A stretch of DNA of 20,133 bases from JBCDIQ01 sp039024295. GTDB lineage: Bacteria; Bacteroidota; Bacteroidia; J057. Location: assembly GCA_039024295.1 (NCBI GenBank), contig JBCDIQ010000058.1:1-20133 (forward strand), in the 5' to 3' direction. This document shows positions 7,199 to 15,800 of the stretch, piece by piece. The stretch's first letter is position 1; the number at the start of each line of letters is the position of its first letter. The notes under the pieces were generated by a model, which made no database searches, was not told the DNA's origin, and was given only the letters and a program-made list of their open reading frames with translations. A program made the translations under genes and the position numbers.

Positions 7199-7982
7199 AA
7201 TTGGATTTGTCCCTGTTCGGCTGGTAGATCTCCTGGATGTTGCAGTGGTGACCTTCCTCTTGTACAAGCTGTATGAAATATTACGGGGGAGCCTTGCTTT
7301 GCGGGTACTCTCTGTGGTAATGGTCATCTTCCTGATGTGGAGGTTAGTGGATTTGTTGGGGTTCGTTCTGTTAAAATCAATTTTGGATGAATTCCTCGGC
7401 CTTGGGGCTGTGGTCCTGGTCATCATTTTTGCCCCAGAGATTCGCAAGTTTTTGACGGCAATCAGTAAGAACACCTTATTTGATCGAATCATCCGGCAGG
7501 TTAGCGCGAGGGTAGACTCCACCATCGTGTACCAGGAAATTTCCGATGCCCTAAAAGATTTAAGAGCCGATGGAGATGGGGCCCTGATTGTGTTTACAGG
7601 TGCAAATCCCCTTACAGAAATCCAAGCAACAGGAGATCAACTAAACGCAGATATTTCCGCTCGGTTGATCTTCACCATCTTCCAAAAAGCAAGCCCCTTA
7701 CATGACGGTGCTATGATCATCGCACAAAATAAAATTGCTGCCGTACGCTGCATTTTGCCAATTAGCCGGGATACTCGGATACCCGCTGAACTGGGGATGA
7801 GGCACCGGGCTGCCATAGGCCTAACCGAAGTCAGTGACGCGATGGTGTTAGTTGTTTCGGAAGAAAGAAGAGAAATATCCATTGCACATAATGGCAAGCT
7901 GAGTAGAAATCTGGATTTTACAGAGGTCGAAGAGGCCATAAAACAGCATTTCCAACAAACAATTGTTCAAAAATCAAGCTGA
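7185..7982 (+). CDS. cdaA: Diadenylate cyclase CdaA (membrane-bound c-di-AMP synthase)
   Basis: Condenses two ATP into cyclic di-AMP, a second messenger tied to potassium, turgor and envelope control. Three hydrophobic segments near the N-terminus (about 14-32, 38-56, 68-84) anchor it in the inner membrane. The cytoplasmic DAC domain follows: SARVDSTIVYQEI, then the catalytic LHDGAMII with D174-G175-A176, and GMRHRAAIGL with R206-H207-R208, and VVSEERREIS. Length 265 aa is normal for CdaA rather than the larger DisA, which has a DNA-binding tail. It overlaps folP by 14 bases and is followed by folB after a 3-base gap. The Firmicutes partners cdaR/ybbR and glmM are not adjacent. ATG at 7185 lies inside the last codons of folP. 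Confidence 0.95.
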   Translation: MELFKIGFVPVRLVDLLDVAVVTFLLYKLYEILRGSLALRVLSVVMVIFLMWRLVDLLGFVLLKSILDEFLGLGAVVLVIIFAPEIRKFLTAISKNTLFDRIIRQVSARVDSTIVYQEISDALKDLRADGDGALIVFTGANPLTEIQATGDQLNADISARLIFTIFQKASPLHDGAMIIAQNKIAAVRCILPISRDTRIPAELGMRHRAAIGLTEVSDAMVLVVSEERREISIAHNGKLSRNLDFTEVEEAIKQHFQQTIVQKSS

Positions 7983-7985
7983 AGC

Positions 7986-8366
7986 ATGGTAAATATAGCC
8001 GTAGAAGGGGTAAAAATTTTTGCTTATCATGGGGTGTATGCAGAAGAAAGAGAAAAAGGAACACTCTTCCTCGTTGATGTATATATGGATGCAGAAGTTG
8101 ACCAAGCACTGTATTCAGACCAATTGGAAGACACCATAGATTATAAAAGTGTATATGATATCGTGGAAGGGGTACTTTCAGTTCCTGTACATCTCCTGGA
8201 AAAACTTGCCGGAGAAATAGGGCATGCGGTCCTGGAACGGCACAAGCAAGTAAAAAAAGTACGGGTTCGTGTCAGTAAAATAAAGCCCTTGGCCATGAGT
8301 CTGTGTGAAAGAACCTACGTAGAAGCCAAATTCGGCTGGGTTGCGGGAAAAATAGAGGTTATGTAA
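7986..8366 (+). CDS. folB: Dihydroneopterin aldolase
   Basis: Converts 7,8-dihydroneopterin to 6-hydroxymethyl-7,8-dihydropterin plus glycolaldehyde, two steps ahead of FolP in folate synthesis. Family features are present: FAYHGVYAEEREKG (12-25) with the active-site glutamate pair, tyrosine Y53 in DTIDYKSVYD, E72 in HLLEKLAG, and K100 in SKIKPLAM, which aligns with the catalytic lysine of the S. aureus enzyme. The protein is 126 residues, slightly over the usual 115-122, and has a short C-terminal extension. It begins 3 bases after cdaA ends and is probably the last gene of the folP-cdaA-folB transcript. The ATG at 7986 leads straight into the first strand. Confidence 0.93.
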   Translation: MVNIAVEGVKIFAYHGVYAEEREKGTLFLVDVYMDAEVDQALYSDQLEDTIDYKSVYDIVEGVLSVPVHLLEKLAGEIGHAVLERHKQVKKVRVRVSKIKPLAMSLCERTYVEAKFGWVAGKIEVM

Positions 8367-8386
8367 CGACAATGTTACCCAAAACT

Positions 8387-8415
8387 AAAATGTAAGGAAT
8401 TACATACATTTTTTT
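8387..8415 (+). terminator. Possible weak AT-rich terminator after folB
   Basis: AAAATGTA (8387-8394) can pair with TACATTTT (8405-8412), or ATGTAA (8390-8395) with TTACAT (8400-8405), followed by seven T (8409-8415). The stem is AT-rich and short, so termination may be partial. Confidence 0.4.
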
Positions 8416-8446
8416 GTAGGAGGAGAATTCGAAAAAGCTAAATTTG
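8413..8446 (+). promoter_or_regulatory. Bacteroidota-type promoter for tRNA-Cys
   Basis: TTTG at 8413-8416 and TAAATTTG at 8439-8446 are separated by 22 bases, within the accepted 17-23. The -7 box matches TAnnTTTG exactly. Transcription would start about 65 bases before the mature tRNA 5' end. Confidence 0.6.
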
Positions 8447-8517
8447 CCTCAATACCGGGATTTGGTATCTGATTGATTAATTTCTAATTTCGCTCCAGCT
8501 AAATGATTTTGTTATCA

Positions 8518-8588
8518 GGCGACGTGGCCGAGTGGCTAGGCAGAGGTCTGCAAAACCTTTTACAGCGGTTCGAATCCGCTCGTCGCCT
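8518..8588 (+). tRNA. tRNA-Cys (anticodon GCA)
   Basis: A complete cloverleaf can be drawn. Acceptor GGCGACG (8518-8524) pairs with CGTCGCC (8581-8587), with discriminator T at 8588. The D-arm is GCC/GGC around GAGTGGCTA. The anticodon stem GAGGT/ACCTT, with one G-U pair, encloses loop CTGCAAA, giving anticodon GCA for cysteine. The T-arm is AGCGG/CCGCT around TTCGAAT. The 3' CCA is not encoded (next bases are CCC), so it would be added by the nucleotidyltransferase. It stands as a single-gene unit between folB and the OmpA gene. Confidence 0.96.
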
Positions 8589-8789
8589 CCCTTCTTTTCG
8601 CTATCACCCACTTATTGGTTCGATTTTTGCAATTTTCTTCTTGCGCGTTCTGTTCAGTTCGCTGTATACATACGAGTACAGCAAATAAATAAGCATGCGT
8701 AAGAAATTCTCCAATCCCTCTTTGTGTTTTAACGATTGGCGAACGTTCTTCACAAACATTTCGGATTTGCAAACTACCAAGCCAATTTA

Positions 8790-8820
8790 TTTGACAGTTT
8801 GTGAAAAGCTCCTAATTTTG
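8790..8820 (+). promoter_or_regulatory. Bacteroidota-type promoter for the OmpA-family gene
   Basis: TTTG (8790-8793), 19 bases, then TAATTTTG (8813-8820): both boxes match the phylum consensus exactly and the spacing is optimal. The start site would fall near 8826, leaving a leader of about 20 bases before the ATG at 8846. Confidence 0.75.
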
Positions 8821-8845
8821 TTTAAAACAGTTTAATCGGAAGTAT

Positions 8846-10633
8846 ATGAAAAAGTTAAAACGTTTTCTGTTTTTGTTATTGGCCGCCATGATACCATTGG
8901 GAGGCCTCTACGCTCAGGAAGACGGGGAAGATGACAAGTACAAAAACATTCCCAAGCGTCTTCACCAGCAAAAAGACGAGTATGATGAAGGATCATATTT
9001 GTTTCCACCCAAACCTAAAAGCAATTGGGCTGTAGGGGTAAAAGGTGGTCTTGCTTATGTTGCTGGCGATGTTAGAACCCGCCCTGGTGCAGGCTTTGGT
9101 CTCGACCTACGCAAAGCACTCGGACATGTTTTTTCATTGCGTTTGCAAGGAACTTTTGGTCAGACCCGAGGGCTGAACTACCGTTCTAATAGTGGCTACA
9201 CTGGAAAGACGAATAATCCTTGGAATGATCCTTTCCCAGACGATCCAACCCGCGCGGGTTATGCAGGACCTGTTTTTTACAATTTCCAAATGAGATGGGC
9301 GGATGTTGCACTTCAGGGCCTTGTTAACCTGAACAACATCAACTTTTACAAAGAGAAAAGTAAATTCAGCATTTTTACTGGAGCAGGTATTGGTTTTACA
9401 GGCTACAACACCAAAGTAGATGCTTTGGATACACGTACCAACCCAGACGGAGACCTTTATGACTTCTCTCGGGTTCCTACGTTCAACCCAAACAGCCAGG
9501 CTTCATTCAGCGACTTTTCTGATGCCAGAAGCCAGGTGATTGACTTTTTGACCAATGATTTGCTCGATGGCGAGTATGAAACCGCTGCAGAGCAACGTGC
9601 CGAAGCTCGCGGCATCACTGTTGGAGATAACTTTTATGTAGTACGTCCTATTATAACAGGTGTACTTGGAATTCGTTACCGCGTCTCAAGGCGCGTCAGT
9701 ATCGAACTGGAGCACCGTATTGCCTGGACAGGTGATGACTTGCTTGACGGCCAGCGTTGGCAGGAGTGGGGAGGCCAAAATGGTCAAACTGCCCTGACCG
9801 GTGAGCCTGACAGCTACAACCAGACTACTTTAGGTCTTTCTTTCAGGATAGGTAAAGGGGAAGAATCTCCCTGGTGGTCAAACCCATTGACTGAAGTTTA
9901 CAGCACTGCTGCTGAAACCCGTAAAATCCTCAAAGGATTCGAAGATGACAGTGACCAGGATGGAGTGCCCGATCTGTTTGACAAAGAGCCTGATACTCCT
10001 GAAGATACCCCAGTTGATGGTCAGGGCCGTACCCTGGACAGTGACGGGGATGGTGTACCCGATAACAAGGATGATCAGCCATATTCTCCTAAGGGAGCAA
10101 TGGTAGATGATCGTGGTATCGCCATGGACGAAGACGGAGACGGTGTACCCGATATCAATGACAAAGAGCCAGGAAGTGATAAGAACGCCTTGGTTGACGC
10201 ACGCGGTATCACCATTCCAGTAATGACTGAGGAACGCGTTCGTGAAATCATCAAGGAAGGTGGATCTAACACTGATTGCCTCTTGCCAATGATCCACTTT
10301 GACCTGAATGCTGACAATGTGAAGCCAGAGTTCTACCCAGAGTTGTTCCACATCTCTCAGGTAATGAAAGCTGATCCTAATGTTAGAATTCAAGCTATTG
10401 GTCACGCCGACGTTCGCAATACCGATGCCTACAATGAAGACCTCTCTCGTCGTCGTGTAGAAAACGCAGTAGAGTTCCTTGTTAACACCTACGGTATCGA
10501 TCGCTCTCGCTTTGAGACTGGCTATGAAGGTGAAACTCGCAACATCATTCCTGAGCTGCCTTCTAGCTACAGCCGTCAGCTAGAGCCGTTACACTACATC
10601 AACCGTCGTGTTGAATTCAAGTGTATCAAGTAA
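8846..10633 (+). CDS. OmpA-family outer membrane protein with thrombospondin type 3 repeats
   Basis: Likely an abundant outer-membrane protein that ties the membrane to peptidoglycan. Residues 1-23 are a signal peptide (MKKLKRF, a leucine-rich core, cleavage after LYA). Roughly 55-340 looks like an outer-membrane beta-barrel: alternating hydrophobic and glycine/aromatic strands, opening WAVGVKGGLAYVAGDV and closing TTLGLSFRIGKG. About 366-455 holds three calcium-binding TSP3 repeats with DSDQDGVPD, DSDGDGVPD and DEDGDGVPD, each about 30 residues. The C-terminal OmpA peptidoglycan-binding domain (about 476-590) has IHFDLNADNVKPE, a GHADV..NTDAYNEDLSRRR helix and INRRVEF. Length is 595 aa. It is monocistronic, with a strong promoter and a strong terminator, consistent with high expression. 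Its exact structural partners are unknown. Confidence 0.93.
   Translation: MKKLKRFLFLLLAAMIPLGGLYAQEDGEDDKYKNIPKRLHQQKDEYDEGSYLFPPKPKSNWAVGVKGGLAYVAGDVRTRPGAGFGLDLRKALGHVFSLRLQGTFGQTRGLNYRSNSGYTGKTNNPWNDPFPDDPTRAGYAGPVFYNFQMRWADVALQGLVNLNNINFYKEKSKFSIFTGAGIGFTGYNTKVDALDTRTNPDGDLYDFSRVPTFNPNSQASFSDFSDARSQVIDFLTNDLLDGEYETAAEQRAEARGITVGDNFYVVRPIITGVLGIRYRVSRRVSIELEHRIAWTGDDLLDGQRWQEWGGQNGQTALTGEPDSYNQTTLGLSFRIGKGEESPWWSNPLTEVYSTAAETRKILKGFEDDSDQDGVPDLFDKEPDTPEDTPVDGQGRTLDSDGDGVPDNKDDQPYSPKGAMVDDRGIAMDEDGDGVPDINDKEPGSDKNALVDARGITIPVMTEERVREIIKEGGSNTDCLLPMIHFDLNADNVKPEFYPELFHISQVMKADPNVRIQAIGHADVRNTDAYNEDLSRRRVENAVEFLVNTYGIDRSRFETGYEGETRNIIPELPSSYSRQLEPLHYINRRVEFKCIK
9945..10200 (+). repeat. Three tandem TSP3-repeat coding units inside the OmpA-family gene
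   Basis: Three roughly 90-base units code for D-x-D-x-D-G-V-P-D calcium-binding loops plus spacers. Similarity shows in DNA as well: GGTGTACCCGAT occurs in the second and third units and a variant (GGAGTGCCCGAT) in the first. The units are a linker between barrel and peptidoglycan-binding domain. Confidence 0.8.
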
Positions 10634-10655
10634 GGTAATTACATCTTAGTTATAC

Positions 10656-10685
10656 AAAACTGCCGGCCTTTGGTCGGCAGTTTTT
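10656..10685 (+). terminator. Strong intrinsic terminator of the OmpA-family gene
   Basis: AAAACTGCCG (10656-10665) pairs with CGGCAGTTTT (10675-10684), the stem extended inward by G-T and two C-G pairs to a TTT loop. The 3' arm ends in a T-run (10681-10685). Confidence 0.9.
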
Positions 10686-10714
10686 GTTTCTTCTCCCCCC
10701 CTTTTGTAGCTTTC
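10683..10714 (+). promoter_or_regulatory. Probable promoter for hemE
   Basis: TTTG (10683-10686), 20 bases, then TAGCTTTC (10707-10714), one mismatch from TAnnTTTG. The -35-like box overlaps the T-tract of the preceding terminator. The boxes end 10 bases before the hemE ATG, so the transcript would be leaderless or nearly so. Confidence 0.4.
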
Positions 10715-10724
10715 GAATTACAAT

Positions 10725-11765
10725 ATGGCACTTACAGAAACCCTGCAAAATGACTTACTCCTACGTGTTGCACGAGGAGAGGAAGTTGACCGTCCACCAG
10801 TTTGGTTGATGCGTCAAGCTGGAAGATTTCTTACAGAATATCGAGAAGTAAGAAAACAGGCTGGCAGCTTTCGGGCCATGATCGCCCACCCAGAGCTTGC
10901 AGCTGAAGTAACTCTACAACCAGTAGACCTCATTGGCGTAGACGCCGCCATTATTTTTTCAGATATCCTGGTGCTTCCCGAGGCAATAGGCCTTACCTAT
11001 GATATGATCCCCGGTAAGGGACCGTTGTTTCCAAAAGTAATTGCTTCGCCAAAAGACTTAGCCCTGCTTCATGACATTGAGGAGGAGAGTAACCTCGATC
11101 ATACCTATGCAGCAATTCGTATGGTAAAACGAGAATTGGCAGGTCGTGTTCCCCTGATTGGATTTGCAGGGGCTCCTTGGACCATTTTCTGCTATATGAC
11201 AGAGGGAAGCGGTTCAAAGACGTTTTCCAAGGCAAAAGCATTCTTATACCGTGAACCAGAATTTGCGCATCAGCTCCTTCAAAAAATAACGGATGCCACA
11301 GTTCACTACCTGCATGGACAAATTGCTGCTGGCGTGAACCTCATTCAAGTATTCGACTCCTGGGCAGGCATCCTAAACGGTCCCATGTTCCGTGAATTTG
11401 CCCTACCCTACATCAGTCAAATCTGTGACGCCATACAGAAAGTCCCTGTAACTGTTTTTGCCAAAGGAGCTTTCTTTGCCCTTCCTGAAATGGACCAATT
11501 AGACTGTCAGGTCATCGGCCTGGATTGGCACGTAAACCCCGCAGAAGTAAGCCCACTATTTTCCGATAAGTCTCTACAGGGAAATATGGACCCATGCCTG
11601 CTGTATGCAGATCGGGCAACTGTTCGGACTGAGACAATAAAAATGCTGAAGAGCTACCCTGCCCATCGTCACATTGCTAACCTCGGTCATGGAATCTATC
11701 CGGACCTTCCCAGAGAAAATGTCCAAGAGTTTGTAAATACGGTAAAGGGATTTACCTACGAATGA
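10725..11765 (+). CDS. hemE: Uroporphyrinogen decarboxylase
   Basis: Removes four carboxyl groups from uroporphyrinogen III to give coproporphyrinogen III in cytoplasmic haem synthesis; no cofactor is needed. Family motifs: PPVWLMRQAGRF (25-35) with substrate-binding R30 and R34, IIFSDILV with catalytic D80, FAGAPWTIFCYMTEG with Y157, VFDSWAG with S212, and NLGHGIYPD with H322. At 346 aa it is full length. The ATG at 10725 begins just ahead of the conserved domain. The stop codon overlaps the start of the lipid kinase gene in an ATGA (11762-11765). No other haem genes are in the window. Confidence 0.97.
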   Translation: MALTETLQNDLLLRVARGEEVDRPPVWLMRQAGRFLTEYREVRKQAGSFRAMIAHPELAAEVTLQPVDLIGVDAAIIFSDILVLPEAIGLTYDMIPGKGPLFPKVIASPKDLALLHDIEEESNLDHTYAAIRMVKRELAGRVPLIGFAGAPWTIFCYMTEGSGSKTFSKAKAFLYREPEFAHQLLQKITDATVHYLHGQIAAGVNLIQVFDSWAGILNGPMFREFALPYISQICDAIQKVPVTVFAKGAFFALPEMDQLDCQVIGLDWHVNPAEVSPLFSDKSLQGNMDPCLLYADRATVRTETIKMLKSYPAHRHIANLGHGIYPDLPRENVQEFVNTVKGFTYE

Positions 11766-12685
11766 CACAGCCGGATTCGTCCAAAAGCCTGTTCCTGACC
11801 AACTCACGATCTGGCTACCTCAAAAAGGCGCGCCAACTAGCTGAGCAGGTAGGTACCATTTATGGGAAGGCAAAACTTGTAGCCGTGGTGGAGGAGATTG
11901 ATTTTTCACAGCTAGACAAGCAGTTAGAAATAGCTATCCAAAAGGGGTATACGCATATTTTTGCAGCCGGAGGCGACGGAACCGTCAATGCAATTGGCAG
12001 TCGGCTAATTGGGAAATCGGTCAACTTTGGGGTAATTCCCACAGGATCAGGAAATGGATTTGCGCGGAACCTTGGGTTTTCGACCCAAACAAAACTTGCG
12101 GTTCGCCAAACCCTACATGCGCAAATTATCAAGGTTGATACTGCCTCTGTCAACCAGCAACCCTTCCTGAACATCGCTGGCCTGGGCCTGGATGCAGAGG
12201 TTGCCCAACTGTATGCCAGAACTACTGTACGGGGCTTTTTTCCCTATGTCAAAAACACCATGAAAGGATGGGCAATCCTGAAGGGAGATTCCTATGAGAT
12301 TAGCTTTGAAGGTAAACGCCAATCTTTTGATCAGCTATTAGGAATAATAGTTGCAAACGGCAGTCAATGGGGGTATGATGCAAAAGCTGCTGCCAGTGCT
12401 CGGCTTACAGATGGCTTGCTTGACATCGTCGTATTACATCGATTTCCCTGGTACCAAATTCCCCTGATGGCCAGAAGAATGTTTCGGGGAAAGCTGGAGA
12501 GGTCCAGGTACGTGCAACATTTCAGGGCCAAAGAAGTAAGTATAAGCCGGACACGGTTTGGCCCAGTCCAACTAGACGGAGAACCTTTCGAAGCAGGTAA
12601 AGAGCTTCACTTCAAAGCTTGCCCAGCATCCTTACGACTGCTCATACCTAACACGCTAACTCCGCAAAAAGTCCACCAACTCTAA
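11762..12685 (+). CDS. Diacylglycerol-kinase-family lipid kinase (DgkB/YegS-like)
   Basis: Predicted ATP-dependent kinase of diacylglycerol, sphingoid or related lipids, acting at the inner membrane surface. The DAGK catalytic domain shows AAGGDGTVN (68-76), the nucleotide-binding GGDGT motif, and IPTGSGNGFARNL (92-104). The second domain carries NIAGLGLDAEV, the ARLTDGLLDIVVLHR strand pair and VQLDGEPF near the C-terminus, as expected for YegS/DgkB. Length 307 aa is normal. It overlaps hemE by 4 bases (ATGA), so it is probably translated by coupling from the hemE message. The true lipid substrate cannot be told from sequence; DgkB-type diacylglycerol recycling and sphingolipid-type phosphorylation, relevant in Bacteroidota, are both possible. 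Confidence 0.93.
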   Translation: MTQPDSSKSLFLTNSRSGYLKKARQLAEQVGTIYGKAKLVAVVEEIDFSQLDKQLEIAIQKGYTHIFAAGGDGTVNAIGSRLIGKSVNFGVIPTGSGNGFARNLGFSTQTKLAVRQTLHAQIIKVDTASVNQQPFLNIAGLGLDAEVAQLYARTTVRGFFPYVKNTMKGWAILKGDSYEISFEGKRQSFDQLLGIIVANGSQWGYDAKAAASARLTDGLLDIVVLHRFPWYQIPLMARRMFRGKLERSRYVQHFRAKEVSISRTRFGPVQLDGEPFEAGKELHFKACPASLRLLIPNTLTPQKVHQL

Positions 12686-12702
12686 ACCCTTCTTGGGTTT
12701 GG
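12682..12702 (+). terminator. Weak hairpin on the stop codon of the lipid kinase gene
   Basis: CTAAACCC (12682-12689) pairs with GGGTTTGG (12695-12702), including one G-U pair, around loop TTCTT. The arms include the TAA stop. A broken T-rich stretch (CAGTTTCTTT) follows, so termination may be modest. Confidence 0.45.
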
Positions 12703-12837
12703 CAGTTTCTTTGCAATATTCTTTATTTCTTTACCACTTGGAGCAACGGTTGAAGAATCTGTAATAAAATTGACATTATACTGGTCATTTGATTAGTAAA
12801 AAGGTGTAATTTGCATCAAGTTTTTATTCGTAAATTC

Positions 12838-15800
12838 ATGGCTGAGATTCAAATTTTTGAGAAGATATCGCGCGCTGAAGAATTGACCCTTGCCTTACAA
12901 AAGCGCATCCTGATCCTAGACGGTGCCATGGGTACCATGATCCAGCGATATAAACTAGAGGAAGAAGATTATCGTGGACAACGGTTTGCTGACCACCCCT
13001 CTCCATTAAAAGGTAACAACGACCTTCTCTCATTGACCCAACCCGATATTATTCGGGAAATCCACGAAGCTTACCTCGAAGCAGGAGCAGATATCATCGA
13101 AACCAATACCTTTAGCGGTACCACCATCGCCCAAGCGGACTATTCCTTGGAAGATGCCGTATACGATATCAATTATTATTCTGCCCGCCTGGCGAGAGAG
13201 GCTGCTGATAAATATACCCTCCTGAACGAAGATAGACCTCGATTTGTCGCAGGAGCAATCGGCCCCACCAACCGGACGGCTTCTATCTCACCTGATGTCA
13301 ATGATCCAGGTTATCGGGCTGTTACCTTCGATGACTTGGTTGAGGCCTATTACCAGCAAATAAGCGGTTTGGTAGAAGGGGGATCCGATCTCCTGCTGAT
13401 CGAAACCGTGTTTGATACCCTCAACTGTAAAGCGGCAATCTATGCTGCTGAGGAGTATGCCGAAAATACAGGGAAGAACCTTCCCATCATGGTCTCTGGT
13501 ACGATTACCGATGCAAGTGGTCGTACGCTTTCAGGCCAGGTAGTTGAGGCATTTTTCATCTCAATCTCACATGCCAATCTGCTCAGTGTGGGGCTAAACT
13601 GTGCCTTGGGAGCTAGCCAGTTGAAACAATATATCAAAGACCTTTCTCGGATTGCACCAGTAAATGTGAGTGCATATCCCAATGCAGGCCTTCCTAATGA
13701 ATTCGGCGAGTATGACCAGACCGCCAGAGAAATGGCTTCCCTCGTGGAAGAATTCATGAAAGAAGGCTATGTGAATATCCTGGGGGGATGTTGTGGAACT
13801 ACCCCAGACCACGTCAAAGCGATGGCGGAGGTAGCAGCAAAATATCCTCCCCGGGTGATCCCTAAACCGAGTACGGACACCATGCTCAGTGGCCTGGAAC
13901 CCCTTTACATCACGCCTGACAGCATGTTTGTGAATGTGGGCGAACGAACGAATGTGACAGGTTCCCGAAAGTTTGCTCGACTCATCAAAGAAGGACAGTA
14001 TGATGAGGCACTCTCTGTTGCGCGCCAGCAAGTAGAAGGCGGTGCCCAAATCATCGATGTAAACATGGATGAAGGCATGCTGGATTCCCAGGAGGCGATG
14101 GTGAAGTTCCTGAACCTGATGGCAGCTGAGCCGGACATTGCCCGGATTCCCGTGATGATTGACTCCTCTAAATGGCCAGTAATCGAAGCGGGGCTGAAAT
14201 GTATCCAAGGAAAAGGCGTGGTCAACTCCATCTCTATGAAGGAAGGAGTAGAAATTTTTAAGGAGCAAGCCCGTAAAATCCGGAAATATGGTGCCGCAGT
14301 TGTGGTGATGGCATTCGATGAAGAAGGACAAGCAGATACCTTTGAGCGCAAGATTGAAATTTGTGAGCGGGCTTACCGCATTTTGGTCGATGAGGTCAAC
14401 TTTCCTCCTCAGGACATTATTTTTGACCCGAATATATTCGCTGTTGCTACTGGAATCGAAGAGCATAACAACTATGCGATGGACTTCATCAATGCAACAG
14501 GGTGGATCAAAGAAAACCTCCCCCATGCATTAATTAGTGGTGGAGTTAGTAATGTTTCCTTCTCCTTCCGTGGTAACAATCCCGTTCGCGAGGCCATGCA
14601 TGCGTCCTTTCTGTACCACGCCATCAACAAGGGCATGGACATGGGAATCGTAAATGCAGGTATGCTGGAAGTGTACGAGCAGGTACCCAAAGACTTGATG
14701 GAAAAGGTCGAGGATGTAGTTCTTAACCGAAATCCTGAAGCAACCGAAGCACTGGTAGACTTTGCAGAAACGGTGAAATCCACCGGAAAAGTCCGAAAAG
14801 AGGATGATGCCTGGCGCAAAGAGCCGGTTCAAAAACGACTGTCGCATGCCTTGATCAATGGCATTGTCAAATACATAGAAGACGATACCGAAGAAGCCCG
14901 CCAGCAGTACGATCGCCCCCTTCACGTGATTGAAGGCCCACTGATGGATGGGATGAATATCGTAGGAGACTTATTTGGAGCTGGTAAAATGTTCCTTCCT
15001 CAGGTGGTAAAAAGCGCACGTGTAATGAAACGCGCAGTTGCCTATTTATTGCCCTATATGGAGGAGGAGAAAGAAGGTACCAACGAAGTACAGACCGCCG
15101 GGAAAATCTTGATGGCCACCGTAAAAGGTGACGTGCATGATATTGGAAAGAACATTGTAGGGGTCGTGATGGCCTGTAACAACTTCGAAGTGATTGACAT
15201 CGGGGTGATGGTGCCATTGGAAAAAATTCTTGAAACGGCCGAAAAAGAGCAGGTAGACATCATCGGCCTGAGTGGCCTGATTACACCTTCACTGGACGAA
15301 ATGGTGTTTGTGGCGCGAGAAATGCAGAAGCGGAAGATGAACCTGCCATTATTGATTGGTGGGGCGACTACTTCTCGTATTCACACGGCAGTAAAAATTG
15401 ACCCTGAATACGACGGCGCAATTATTCACGTGTTGGATGCTTCGAAGGCTGTTCCTGTAGCGAATCGCTTGCTGAGCGAGGAAGAGGATCAAAGAATTGC
15501 CTACAGGGATGCGCAGAAGGAAGAGTATGAGAAAATGCGCATAGGCCATGCGGCCCGACAGAAAGCTAAAAACTACGCTTCCCTAGCTCAGGCACGGGAA
15601 AATAAATTCGAAATCGACTGGTCTCAAGGGGTAGCTTCTCCTCCTCCTTTTATTGGCACTAAGGTTTTTGAAGAATATGATCTGGAAGAAATCAGCCGGT
15701 ACATCGACTGGACCCCTTTCTTTTACTCCTGGGAAATGAAAGGCAGGTACCCCAAGATTCTGGATGATCCCGAAAAAGGACCTGAAGCCCGTAAGCTATT

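Noticed and set aside
7163..7525. 120-codon minus-strand open frame opposite cdaA
   Set aside because: Its composition is rich in R, T and S from antisense codons; cdaA on the other strand is clearly real.
8661..8682. Inverted repeat GCTGTA...TACAGC downstream of tRNA-Cys
   Set aside because: Only 6 bp with a 10-base loop and no T-tract; too weak to call a terminator.
8503..8688. 61-codon open frame across tRNA-Cys
   Set aside because: It runs through a well-formed tRNA and has no recognised similarity.
9878..10405. 175-codon minus-strand open frame opposite the OmpA gene
   Set aside because: It is the complement of the aspartate-rich TSP3 repeats, which are free of minus-strand stops by composition.
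12811..12837. Nine-codon N-terminal extension of metH from a TTG
   Set aside because: The ATG at 12838 fits the family length better, and the TTG falls in a TAATTTG stretch that looks like promoter sequence.
12686..12837. Possible cobalamin or SAM riboswitch upstream of metH
   Set aside because: The gap is only 152 bases, and I find no B12-box-like motif or nested stems of the needed size.
13594..14526. 310-codon open frame on the minus strand
   Set aside because: It lies wholly inside metH, has low-complexity composition and no recognisable domain; it is a shadow of the coding strand.
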